The notes under the pieces are model-generated. The model did not search any database and was not told the DNA's origin. It saw nothing but the letters and a program-made list of their open reading frames with translations. A stretch of DNA of 33,787 nucleotides from Dysgonamonadaceae bacterium (GTDB taxonomy: Bacteria; Bacteroidota; Bacteroidia; Bacteroidales; Azobacteroidaceae). The DNA is taken from positions 1 to 33,787 of the forward strand of contig JAITQA010000131.1 in the NCBI GenBank assembly GCA_031289145.1. The letters are read 5' to 3'. Position 1 is the first letter of the stretch. Each line of letters begins with the position of its first letter. Made by a program: the position numbers and the translations under genes. This document shows positions 1 through 6,577 of the stretch, in pieces.

Positions 1-132
1 CGAGCCATGTTTTTGACTTTCAACGAGAAAATAAGCGATCTGCCCGTTTCTGTTCGATTTGTGGTGCAGATGGAAACGTCTGAAGGATTATTGCTGTCGG
101 ATACCACCCGATTAATCACGATCACCCAATGA
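1..132 (+). CDS. C-terminal end of an unidentified protein (partial)
   Basis: An open frame enters from the left edge and runs 43 codons to a TGA at 130-132, ending in LITITQ. The visible tail has alternating hydrophobic and polar residues, as in beta-sandwich or surface proteins of Bacteroidota, but no motif I can name. Its stop overlaps the ATG of the next gene (ATGA), so the two are probably translationally coupled and belong to the same export or uptake operon. No function is assigned. Confidence 0.6.
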   Translation, partial: RAMFLTFNEKISDLPVSVRFVVQMETSEGLLLSDTTRLITITQ

Positions 133-1085
133 TGATATGCGGTTTTTTAAGAAAAACAGGAACAGGCTTGGTTTTGATTTTGTTGACGGCCTGCGTCAAG
201 GAATTATCTTACAACATAGACGGCGCAATTCTCCCGGTGGTGAATTGTGTTCTAAGCAATGATACCGTCCAGAAACTAACGCTGACGCAATCCGTAAGAA
301 TTGACGAGGCCTACGGTTTTAAGGAAATCAGGGACGCCGAAATTACACTTTGGGCAGACGAAGCAATCGCAGGCCGTTTTGAACGGACAGGTTATGCTAC
401 CTGGCAATTGCATTATCAGCCGGTAATCGGGCAGGCTTATCGCCTGACCGTTAAATTGGCCGATGGCACGGAGTTGACGGCAACTACCACCATGCCCGCA
501 GACAACCGAATTGTGCCGGCATGGGAAACAGACCACTATCCGGCAAGGCATTTCCGACAAACTACTGCCGAAAATCCCTGCTGGATATTTGTTCTTTCCA
601 ACCGGAACGGAGAAATAGATACAGAACATCCTTCTTTGAGCGACAAATCATTATTGAGATATGCCTTAGGCACCGATCACCCCTCAGTTGACCGGTTTAA
701 TGAAGATGAGACGGCTTCGGATTTGGTAGAGAGAATTTCCGTACCGGTGAGTCTCAGATACATTCGGACCCAGCCTTCGGATATAACAGGAGAAGGGATT
801 TTATTTAGCGTACAAACCAATTACTCCGGTTATGATTTTGTTTATTTCCGGACCGCTTCGGCTGAATATGACCAATACCTGAAAAGTTCTTGCCGCAAAT
901 TAATTGCCTACGAAGATGAGGACGATCCCATTCAATGGTTCAATGAAGACAGGGTATATTCCAATATTGAAAACGGATTGGGCATTTTCGCTGCTTATAG
1001 CGACCGGTTTATTTACTATCACTACAACTTTTTTATTTATTATGACAGTACACGTATTTTCCCGGATATTGCGTTTTACGATTAA
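129..1085 (+). CDS. DUF4249 family outer-membrane lipoprotein
   Basis: A 318-residue protein with a type II signal: hydrophobic stretch, then LLTAC with the lipidated cysteine at residue 22. The body has the beta-rich pattern of the DUF4249 family: an N-terminal domain with ITLWADE and TGYATWQL, a YRLTVKLADG strand, and near the C-terminus NGLGIFAAYS, which resembles the family's usual ending. DUF4249 proteins are typically encoded beside TonB-dependent receptors and are thought to be accessory surface lipoproteins; their biochemical role is unknown. Two consecutive ATGs (129 and 132) could start it; 129 gives the ATGA overlap with the upstream gene. The 3' end overlaps the downstream receptor gene by 44 bp. 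Family call is from pattern recognition, fairly confident. Confidence 0.75.
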   Translation: MMICGFLRKTGTGLVLILLTACVKELSYNIDGAILPVVNCVLSNDTVQKLTLTQSVRIDEAYGFKEIRDAEITLWADEAIAGRFERTGYATWQLHYQPVIGQAYRLTVKLADGTELTATTTMPADNRIVPAWETDHYPARHFRQTTAENPCWIFVLSNRNGEIDTEHPSLSDKSLLRYALGTDHPSVDRFNEDETASDLVERISVPVSLRYIRTQPSDITGEGILFSVQTNYSGYDFVYFRTASAEYDQYLKSSCRKLIAYEDEDDPIQWFNEDRVYSNIENGLGIFAAYSDRFIYYHYNFFIYYDSTRIFPDIAFYD

Positions 1086-3207
1086 ACATAAAAGAACCTT
1101 CAGCCTTATTTTTCTTTGCTGTCTTTCTTCATTCTATGTTGAAGCGCAAAACGACCGTCCGGAGCAACCCGCCCCGGATACTGCAAGGATAGTGACATTG
1201 GACAGCGTGGTAATCACTGGATCTCGCTTACGCCGGAATAATACGTATCAGTATACATTGAATGAGATCAAACCATTGGTTACAGTTCTTGGAGAACAGG
1301 ACGTGTTGCGTTATATCGGGACTTTGCCGGGTGTATCGCAGGGGATGGAGGGAGGTCTTGGCTTCTTTGTTCGCGGAAGCAACAGCGGTAACAATCGTTT
1401 TACATTAGACGATGTTCCTGTTTACGGCAACACACACTTATTCGGACTATTTTCCGTATTTTCGCCTGACATTGTAGAAAATGTAAATTTTTTCAGTGGT
1501 AAATTACCGGCATCTTCCGGTGATTTTTTATCTTCCTTGACACAGATTTCAAGCAAAAATCCGGACACTGAAAGCTATCATGGAAATTTTTCTATTTCTC
1601 CGTTTTTGGTCGGCGCAAACCTGACCGGCGATCTCGTGAAAAACAAACTGAGTTTTCAGGTTGCCGGGCGCTATTCGCTGCTAAGTCAGGAAATCCGACT
1701 GCTTGAGTCCATGCTGGAAATGGAGGGCGATATTGTCCCCGAAATGGCGGATTTGTATGTTAAACTGCATTACCGGCCTCATGCCAATCACACCTTGAAC
1801 GCATCCGGCTATTACAGTAACGACTATTTCAAATTTGAAAACAGCAATTTTTCTTCGCCAAACTTTGCGGAAAACTGGGGAAATAAGATTTTTCGTTTAT
1901 CCTGGAATTGGTCGTTATCCGATTCCTTACAGTTGAATACAATGGCTTATTACAACCGGTTTTTCACCGTTCAAAAACAGCAAATGTTTAATAATAACGT
2001 CTTGGACAAGGAATTTCGTATGCAAACCGCCTTAAATGAACAAGCGCTGCACTCGACGCTAAATTACCAAATGGGAAACCGAAAAGTTGCTGTCGGATTA
2101 CAAAGCATGCGAAGGGAAATATACCCGGCTTCCCGAAAAATTTATACGGGAAACAGAGATACGGAAAGCAATAACGTCCAGTCGGTCAATCCGCCTTCTT
2201 CTGCTGTTATCATCACCGCTTTTGGCGACTACGAATACAAATATAAATCCGTCACCGCTTCCGCAGGAATCAGGGAAAGCTATTACCGGATACACGATTA
2301 TCATTCGTTTGATAATAACATCCATTTGGCGCTTTCCATAGAACTTTCGAAAAAAAATGGACTGGAATTGAGCTATGACCGGTTTTCTCAATTTTATCAT
2401 GTATTAGAAGGATTACCGGTAGGATGGAATCTGGATTTGATGATTCCTTCGGACAAACAGTTTCAACCGGAGAAAGCGCAACAATTTTACGTGGGAGGAT
2501 TCCAAACGATTCAACAATTTTTTCTTTCTCTTGGCGCCTATTACAAAAACATGAAAAATCTGGCAAGCTATAAAAATCCGGCGAACATTTTTTCCATTCA
2601 AGACAATTGGAGAGATGAAGTGATAAACGGAAAAGGAACAAGTTATGGCTTGGAATTTCGGGGAGAAAGAAGCGGAGAAGACTGGAACGCCAGCCTTTCC
2701 TATTCTTTGTCGAAAACAGACCGGCTTTTTAAAGAGATAAATAACGGCGAAAAATTCCCATTTAAATTTGACAGACGACATATTCTGAATTTTACCGGAC
2801 AAATACGTACTCGCCAAAGACAGAACGGCAAACAATATTTTAGCCTGTCAAGCTCTTTTTCATCCGGACATAATATAACGGTCCCGATTGCAATGTATAT
2901 GGGAGTCGAACCGCCTTTCTGGAGTTGGCAACTCAGCAACGATCTGTCAATTAAAGAACAGGAAAATGCAATGTATCGCCAGTTAATGAGCGATGTGAAC
3001 GGTTATTCTTTGCCGTATTATCTGCGTATTGATGTTGGATATGGGTTTTTACACACTTGGAAATACTTTACGAGTGAATGTACAATCGGTGTGTTCAATG
3101 TTTTAAATCGACAAAATCCTTACCTGCTTTTTTATGATGAGGGGCAGTGGAAACAATTAAGTATCTTCCCATTAATTCCCTCTATCAAATGGTCGTTGGA
3201 ATTTTAA
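1042..3207 (+). CDS. TonB-dependent outer-membrane receptor
   Basis: The frame is open from before 904, but the ATG at 1042 is preferred because it leaves a proper signal peptide (basic n-region, FSLIFLCCLSS core, cleavage near VEA/QN at about residue 35), giving 721 aa. A TonB-box-like stretch LDSVVITGSR (53-62) precedes the plug domain (about 72-170) with VLRYIGTLPGV, FFVRGS and TLDDVPVY; the remainder is a strand-rich barrel ending in WSLEF, a typical outer-membrane C-terminal aromatic. There is no N-terminal carboxypeptidase-like domain of the SusC type. Such receptors bring siderophores, vitamins, peptides or glycans across the outer membrane using ExbBD-TonB energy. The substrate is not evident; the paired DUF4249 lipoprotein is the expected partner. 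The start lies inside the upstream gene, suggesting coupling. Confidence 0.85.
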   Translation: MTVHVFSRILRFTIKHKRTFSLIFLCCLSSFYVEAQNDRPEQPAPDTARIVTLDSVVITGSRLRRNNTYQYTLNEIKPLVTVLGEQDVLRYIGTLPGVSQGMEGGLGFFVRGSNSGNNRFTLDDVPVYGNTHLFGLFSVFSPDIVENVNFFSGKLPASSGDFLSSLTQISSKNPDTESYHGNFSISPFLVGANLTGDLVKNKLSFQVAGRYSLLSQEIRLLESMLEMEGDIVPEMADLYVKLHYRPHANHTLNASGYYSNDYFKFENSNFSSPNFAENWGNKIFRLSWNWSLSDSLQLNTMAYYNRFFTVQKQQMFNNNVLDKEFRMQTALNEQALHSTLNYQMGNRKVAVGLQSMRREIYPASRKIYTGNRDTESNNVQSVNPPSSAVIITAFGDYEYKYKSVTASAGIRESYYRIHDYHSFDNNIHLALSIELSKKNGLELSYDRFSQFYHVLEGLPVGWNLDLMIPSDKQFQPEKAQQFYVGGFQTIQQFFLSLGAYYKNMKNLASYKNPANIFSIQDNWRDEVINGKGTSYGLEFRGERSGEDWNASLSYSLSKTDRLFKEINNGEKFPFKFDRRHILNFTGQIRTRQRQNGKQYFSLSSSFSSGHNITVPIAMYMGVEPPFWSWQLSNDLSIKEQENAMYRQLMSDVNGYSLPYYLRIDVGYGFLHTWKYFTSECTIGVFNVLNRQNPYLLFYDEGQWKQLSIFPLIPSIKWSLEF

Positions 3208-3246
3208 TTTTTACAGGAATAGCCTGAATATCGGCTTGAAAAAGAA

Positions 3247-3274
3247 AGAACTTATGAGTCGGACGCATAGTTCT
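3247..3274 (+). terminator. Hairpin after the receptor gene (possible terminator)
   Basis: AGAACTTATG at 3247-3256 pairs with CATAGTTCT at 3266-3274, a stem of nine pairs with one bulged T and a loop of nine bases. It lies 40 bp past the receptor stop and about 70 bp before the pyrE promoter. No U-tract follows, so it is not a textbook intrinsic terminator; it may simply protect or end the upstream transcript. Confidence 0.3.
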
Positions 3275-3342
3275 CACCATTGTTTGATTCAATTCTTTAC
3301 AAAAAAGTTGTAGAATAATTGTGATTTGTCGTTTTGAATGAT

Positions 3343-3350
3343 TACTTTTG
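3343..3350 (+). promoter_or_regulatory. Bacteroidota -7 promoter element for pyrE
   Basis: TACTTTTG matches the Bacteroidota -7 consensus TAnnTTTG and sits 33 bp before the pyrE ATG. A degenerate ATTG at 3318-3321 is 21 bp upstream, the right distance for a -33 element. Probably drives pyrE, the SRPBCC gene, argH and the small lipoprotein. Confidence 0.55.
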
Positions 3351-3383
3351 TCCCTGAAACCATCTTTTTGATATACATAAGAT

Positions 3384-4019
3384 ATGAAAACACTTGAACA
3401 GATTTTAGCAAAGAAATTGCTTAAGATTAAGGCTGTAAAGTTACAGCCTGCGAATCCTTTTATCTGGGCTTCCGGATGGAAATCGCCGATTTATTGCGAT
3501 AACCGGAAGACTTTGTCGTATCCTTCTTTACGAAATTTCATCAAATTACAATTGGCCCGCATAATTACAGAAAAATATGAAAATGTGACGGCTATTGCCG
3601 GTGTTGCAATGGGCGCTATCGCACAAGGCGCTATGGTGGCGGAGGAATTAAATTTACCTTTCGTGTATATTCGCGCTACGCCCAAAGACCACGGCTTGGA
3701 AAATTTGATTGAAGGCGACCTGAAACCGGGTTCGAAAGTAGTGGTAATAGAAGATTTGATTTCAACCGGCGGAAGCAGTCTGAAAGCCGCAGAAGCCGTC
3801 AGGGCTGCCGGTTGTGATGTGATAGGAATGGTCGCTATTTTTACCTATGGCTTACCGCTTTCGGAAGAAAAATTCAAGGATGCAAGGGTTAAACTGATTA
3901 CACTTTGTAATTATGATGCCATTTTAGATGAGGCGTTGCGAACGGATTATATTGACGAATCCGAAATCAAAACCCTTCAAGAATGGAGAAAAGACCCCGC
4001 TAACTGGCATTCCAAATAA
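3384..4019 (+). CDS. pyrE: Orotate phosphoribosyltransferase
   Basis: 211 aa, the usual length. It transfers the phosphoribosyl group of PRPP to orotate to give orotidine 5'-phosphate in cytosolic pyrimidine synthesis. Visible features are the N-terminal SGWKSPIYCDNRK substrate segment (30-42), the flexible-loop lysine/histidine stretch KDHG (101-104), and the PRPP-binding motif VVIEDLISTGG (120-130). First gene after a clear promoter; the SRPBCC gene follows within a few bases and argH overlaps that one, so the three are likely co-transcribed. Confident from conserved motifs. Confidence 0.95.
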   Translation: MKTLEQILAKKLLKIKAVKLQPANPFIWASGWKSPIYCDNRKTLSYPSLRNFIKLQLARIITEKYENVTAIAGVAMGAIAQGAMVAEELNLPFVYIRATPKDHGLENLIEGDLKPGSKVVVIEDLISTGGSSLKAAEAVRAAGCDVIGMVAIFTYGLPLSEEKFKDARVKLITLCNYDAILDEALRTDYIDESEIKTLQEWRKDPANWHSK

Positions 4020-4030
4020 AAATGTATGAT

Positions 4031-4462
4031 ATGACTGAATTTGTAAGTGAAATAAAGACGCTCCCTCACAGCCAACAGGTTATTTATGAAGCGCTTTCCG
4101 ACTTAAACAATTTGGAACTGTTTAAAGATAAGATTCCCGGAGATAAGATAAATGAATTTTCTTTTGACCGGGACACTTGTTCTTTCACGGTGAATCCTGT
4201 GGGAAAAGTCAAGTTCCTGATTGTCAATCGGGAACCTCCGGAAACGATTAAATTCGTAGCCGATGAATCACCGGTGGAAGTGAATATGTGGATTCAACTG
4301 AAAGAGGAGAGTCCGGAGGAAACCAAGATGAAATTGACTATTCAAGCCGAACTGAATCCGTTTCTCAAACCCATGCTATCCAAGCCGCTTCAGGATGGAA
4401 TTAACAAAATCGCAGATGTATTGGCAGTAGTTCCTTATGACGAAATTATGGCAAAAAAATAG
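4031..4462 (+). CDS. SRPBCC (START-like) family protein
   Basis: A small cytosolic protein of 143 aa with the SRPBCC/START-like pattern: an N-terminal SEIKTLPHSQQVIYEALSD strand-helix start, a central antiparallel sheet and a long amphipathic C-terminal helix (PLQDGINKIADVLAVV). Members bind hydrophobic ligands in a deep pocket; the ligand here is unknown. An ATG at 4022 is also in frame, but 4031 gives an MTEF start like the relatives I recall in Bacteroidales and better spacing from the pyrE stop. The gene sits between pyrE and argH; the last 26 bp overlap argH. Its role in either pathway is not established, so no pathway function is assigned. Confidence 0.75.
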   Translation: MTEFVSEIKTLPHSQQVIYEALSDLNNLELFKDKIPGDKINEFSFDRDTCSFTVNPVGKVKFLIVNREPPETIKFVADESPVEVNMWIQLKEESPEETKMKLTIQAELNPFLKPMLSKPLQDGINKIADVLAVVPYDEIMAKK

Positions 4463-5786
4463 CAGGATTGATAAATCCGTAGAGCGTTTCACTGTCGGTA
4501 AAGACCGTGAAATGGATTTGTATCTGGCCAAAGCCGATGTCTTAGGCTCAATGGCGCACATTACCATGCTCGAAAGTATCGGCCTGTTGACATCGACCGA
4601 ACTGCGGGAACTATTGACCGAACTTCGTAACATTTACTACCTGGCCGAATCCGGCCGGTTTGTGATAGAAGAAGGCGTAGAAGATGTCCATTCTCAAGTG
4701 GAATGGATGCTGACGCAAAAATTAGGCGATACCGGAAAAAAAATCCACAGTGGCCGTTCACGTAACGACCAGGTCTTGTTGGACATTAAACTTTTTACCC
4801 GTGATGCCATACAGGATTTGGTTGGTCGGATTTCAGCCCTGATAGCTGTTTTATTAGCCCAAAGCAATCGCTACAAAGCGGTTTTGCTTCCGGGGTATAC
4901 CCATTTGCAAATCGCTATGCCGTCGTCGTTTGGGCTATGGTTCGGCGCTTATGCCGAAAGTCTGACCGATGATTTGCAATTGTTGTTGGCTGCCTATAAA
5001 ATCTGTAATCGCAATCCTTTGGGTTCCGCCGCAGGTTACGGATCCTCTTTTCCTTTGAATCGCACAATGACTACCGATTTGCTGGGCTTCGATTCCATGA
5101 ATTACAACGTGGTTTATGCCCAGATGGGACGGGGAAAATTAGAACGTACGGTAGGTTTCGCTTTGGCCGGAATTGCCGCTTCCCTGTCGAAATTAGCCTA
5201 CGACGCCTGTTTGTTCAACAGTCAGAATTTCGGATTCATCAAACTCCCTGAAGAATTTACTACCGGTTCGAGCATTATGCCTCACAAGAAAAATCCGGAT
5301 GTATTCGAACTCACTCGCGCCAAGTGCAACCTGATACAGGCGATTCCGCAACAGATAACTTTGCTGTCCAATAACCTGCCTTCGGGTTATTTCCGCGACA
5401 TGCAAATTACGAAAGAAGTGTTTCTTCCTGCCTTCGGTGAATTATCGGATTGCCTTGAGATGGTTTCCCTGATGATGCAATCGGTCGAAGTCAATGAGAA
5501 AATTCTGGATGACGAAAAATATTCCCTGATTTTCAGCGTCGAAAAAGTAAACAATCTGGTGTTGAACGGTATACCCTTCCGTGCGGCTTACAAACAAGTC
5601 GGCTTAGCAATAGAAGCCGGTGATTTCGTTCCGGACAAGGAAATAAAGCATACCCACGAAGGCAGTATCGGAAATCTTTGCAATGAAGAAATTGAGGAAT
5701 TGAAAGAAAATATCATAAAGGAGTTCCGGTTCGAAAAAATCAATGCGGCGAAAGATAAGCTGATAAATTTGCATCCGGGCGTATGA
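4437..5786 (+). CDS. argH: Argininosuccinate lyase
   Basis: 449 aa, full length for the fumarase/aspartase superfamily. It cleaves argininosuccinate to arginine and fumarate, the last step of arginine synthesis, as a cytosolic tetramer. The N-terminus (LWQKN, then ERFTVGKDREMD) matches ArgH and supports this start inside the upstream gene. Superfamily regions are visible: HSGRSRNDQ (104-112), the catalytic-histidine segment PGYTHLQ (152-158) and the signature GSSIMPHKKN (277-286) with the catalytic serine. Overlap with the SRPBCC gene by 26 bp and an ATGA overlap with the next gene argue for one operon with pyrE. Confidence 0.95.
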   Translation: MTKLWQKNSRIDKSVERFTVGKDREMDLYLAKADVLGSMAHITMLESIGLLTSTELRELLTELRNIYYLAESGRFVIEEGVEDVHSQVEWMLTQKLGDTGKKIHSGRSRNDQVLLDIKLFTRDAIQDLVGRISALIAVLLAQSNRYKAVLLPGYTHLQIAMPSSFGLWFGAYAESLTDDLQLLLAAYKICNRNPLGSAAGYGSSFPLNRTMTTDLLGFDSMNYNVVYAQMGRGKLERTVGFALAGIAASLSKLAYDACLFNSQNFGFIKLPEEFTTGSSIMPHKKNPDVFELTRAKCNLIQAIPQQITLLSNNLPSGYFRDMQITKEVFLPAFGELSDCLEMVSLMMQSVEVNEKILDDEKYSLIFSVEKVNNLVLNGIPFRAAYKQVGLAIEAGDFVPDKEIKHTHEGSIGNLCNEEIEELKENIIKEFRFEKINAAKDKLINLHPGV

Positions 5787-6277
5787 AAAAAATGGTATTG
5801 CTGCTATTGTTCGTTTGCGCAGGTTTCTCCTGTGATGATGAAATTTATTCAAATATTCCGAATACAGAAGTAAATTTGCTGTTGGATTTGGATTTTAAGG
5901 ATAGAAATTTGGTTGCCAATCAGGCTTATGAAGTGATCATCGGACCTACGCCGGAAAGACCGGCTCATGCTTTGGACAGATTCGGATATGGGGGTATTTT
6001 GGTAATAAACGGTCAGGGAGTAGAGGTAATCAACCTGTTTGCTTACGACTTGTCTTGTCCGGTCGAAGCAGAACGAAATGTGCGGGTTGCTCCGAATAAT
6101 ACAAATACGCGGGATTCGGATGTGCCGGTGGCGCTTACCGCTACTTGTCCGAAATGTGGCGCGGTTTACAATATTTACAACGGACTTGGCAATCCCCAGA
6201 GCGGAACCAAATTTTATCTGAGGTCCTACCGGGTGATGAAAGAAAGCGGCGGAAGACAATATCGTGTGATTAACTAA
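5783..6277 (+). CDS. Small Rieske-like lipoprotein lacking the cluster histidines
   Basis: 164 aa with a lipoprotein signal ending GFSC (lipidated Cys17). The fold region resembles a Rieske domain: AYDLSCPV with Cys92, then TCPKCGAVYNIYNG with Cys122 and Cys125, then NPQSG and LRSYRV. In true Rieske proteins the ligands are Cys-x-His and Cys-x2-His; here the first histidine is Val94 and the second is Cys125, so canonical 2Fe-2S coordination is not possible. It may bind another metal, hold a disulfide, or be purely structural. It overlaps the argH stop by an ATGA, so it is translated from the same mRNA, with no obvious tie to arginine synthesis. Family call is an inference from motif layout. 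Confidence 0.6.
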   Translation: MKKMVLLLLFVCAGFSCDDEIYSNIPNTEVNLLLDLDFKDRNLVANQAYEVIIGPTPERPAHALDRFGYGGILVINGQGVEVINLFAYDLSCPVEAERNVRVAPNNTNTRDSDVPVALTATCPKCGAVYNIYNGLGNPQSGTKFYLRSYRVMKESGGRQYRVIN

Positions 6278-6292
6278 TTGATAAAAAAGAGG

Positions 6293-6577
6293 ATGGAAAC
6301 AACAAAAAACACTATAAAAAGAACCTTTCCTGTACTGCAAATGGGATGTGCAGCTTGTGCGGCAAGAGTGGAAAATGTGCTTCGCAAACAAAACGGCGTA
6401 ATTGAAGCCTCCGTAAATTTTGCGTCCGCCGAAGCCCTTGTCGAATACAATCCGACCCTTGTCAATCCCGAAAATATTCGGCAAGCCGTTCAGGATGCCG
6501 GATACGACCTGCTGATTGAAGAAAAAGATTCCACAGTCGAACTGGAAAACATTCAAAAAAAAAATTTAAATCCTTAG
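6293..6577 (+). CDS. copA: HMA copper-binding domain, zero-frame 5' part of copA
   Basis: Starting at the ATG at 6293, which has AGAGG directly upstream, this frame encodes 94 aa: an HMA ferredoxin-like domain with the copper-binding MGCAAC motif (Cys19 and Cys22) and the usual NFASAEALVEY strand and VQDAGYD end. It stops at the TAG at 6575-6577, just after ten consecutive A. The ATPase continues in the -1 frame, and the segment between is conserved CopA sequence, so this is either the first part of a broken copA or a chaperone-like product made without frameshifting, similar to a CopZ protein. A TTG at 6278 is in frame but less likely as a start. Confidence 0.75.
   Translation: METTKNTIKRTFPVLQMGCAACAARVENVLRKQNGVIEASVNFASAEALVEYNPTLVNPENIRQAVQDAGYDLLIEEKDSTVELENIQKKNLNP
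6555..6564 (+). other. A10 slippage site joining HMA and ATPase frames
   Basis: Ten A in a row (zero-frame reading CAA AAA AAA AAT). A -1 shift on A AAA AAA (6556-6562), or transcripts with one extra A, joins the HMA frame to the ATPase frame, giving a protein of about 738 aa, normal for a single-HMA CopA. The -1 frame after the run reads KFKSLGFKTFF then SIPVVIIGMF, which is the expected first transmembrane segment, so the joint is at or very near the run. Could also be a sequencing indel. Confidence 0.6.

Noticed and set aside
904-1041. Extended N-terminus of the TonB receptor from 904
   Set aside because: It would bury the signal peptide behind 46 extra residues and lies wholly within the DUF4249 gene.
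3208-3383. A small RNA or riboswitch before pyrE
   Set aside because: There is one hairpin but it precedes the promoter, so it is not in the pyrE leader; no riboswitch consensus is visible.
5849-6556. Long minus-strand reading frame opposite the Rieske-like and HMA genes
   Set aside because: It is antisense to two recognisable proteins, shows no domain, signal or codon pattern of its own, and has no promoter.
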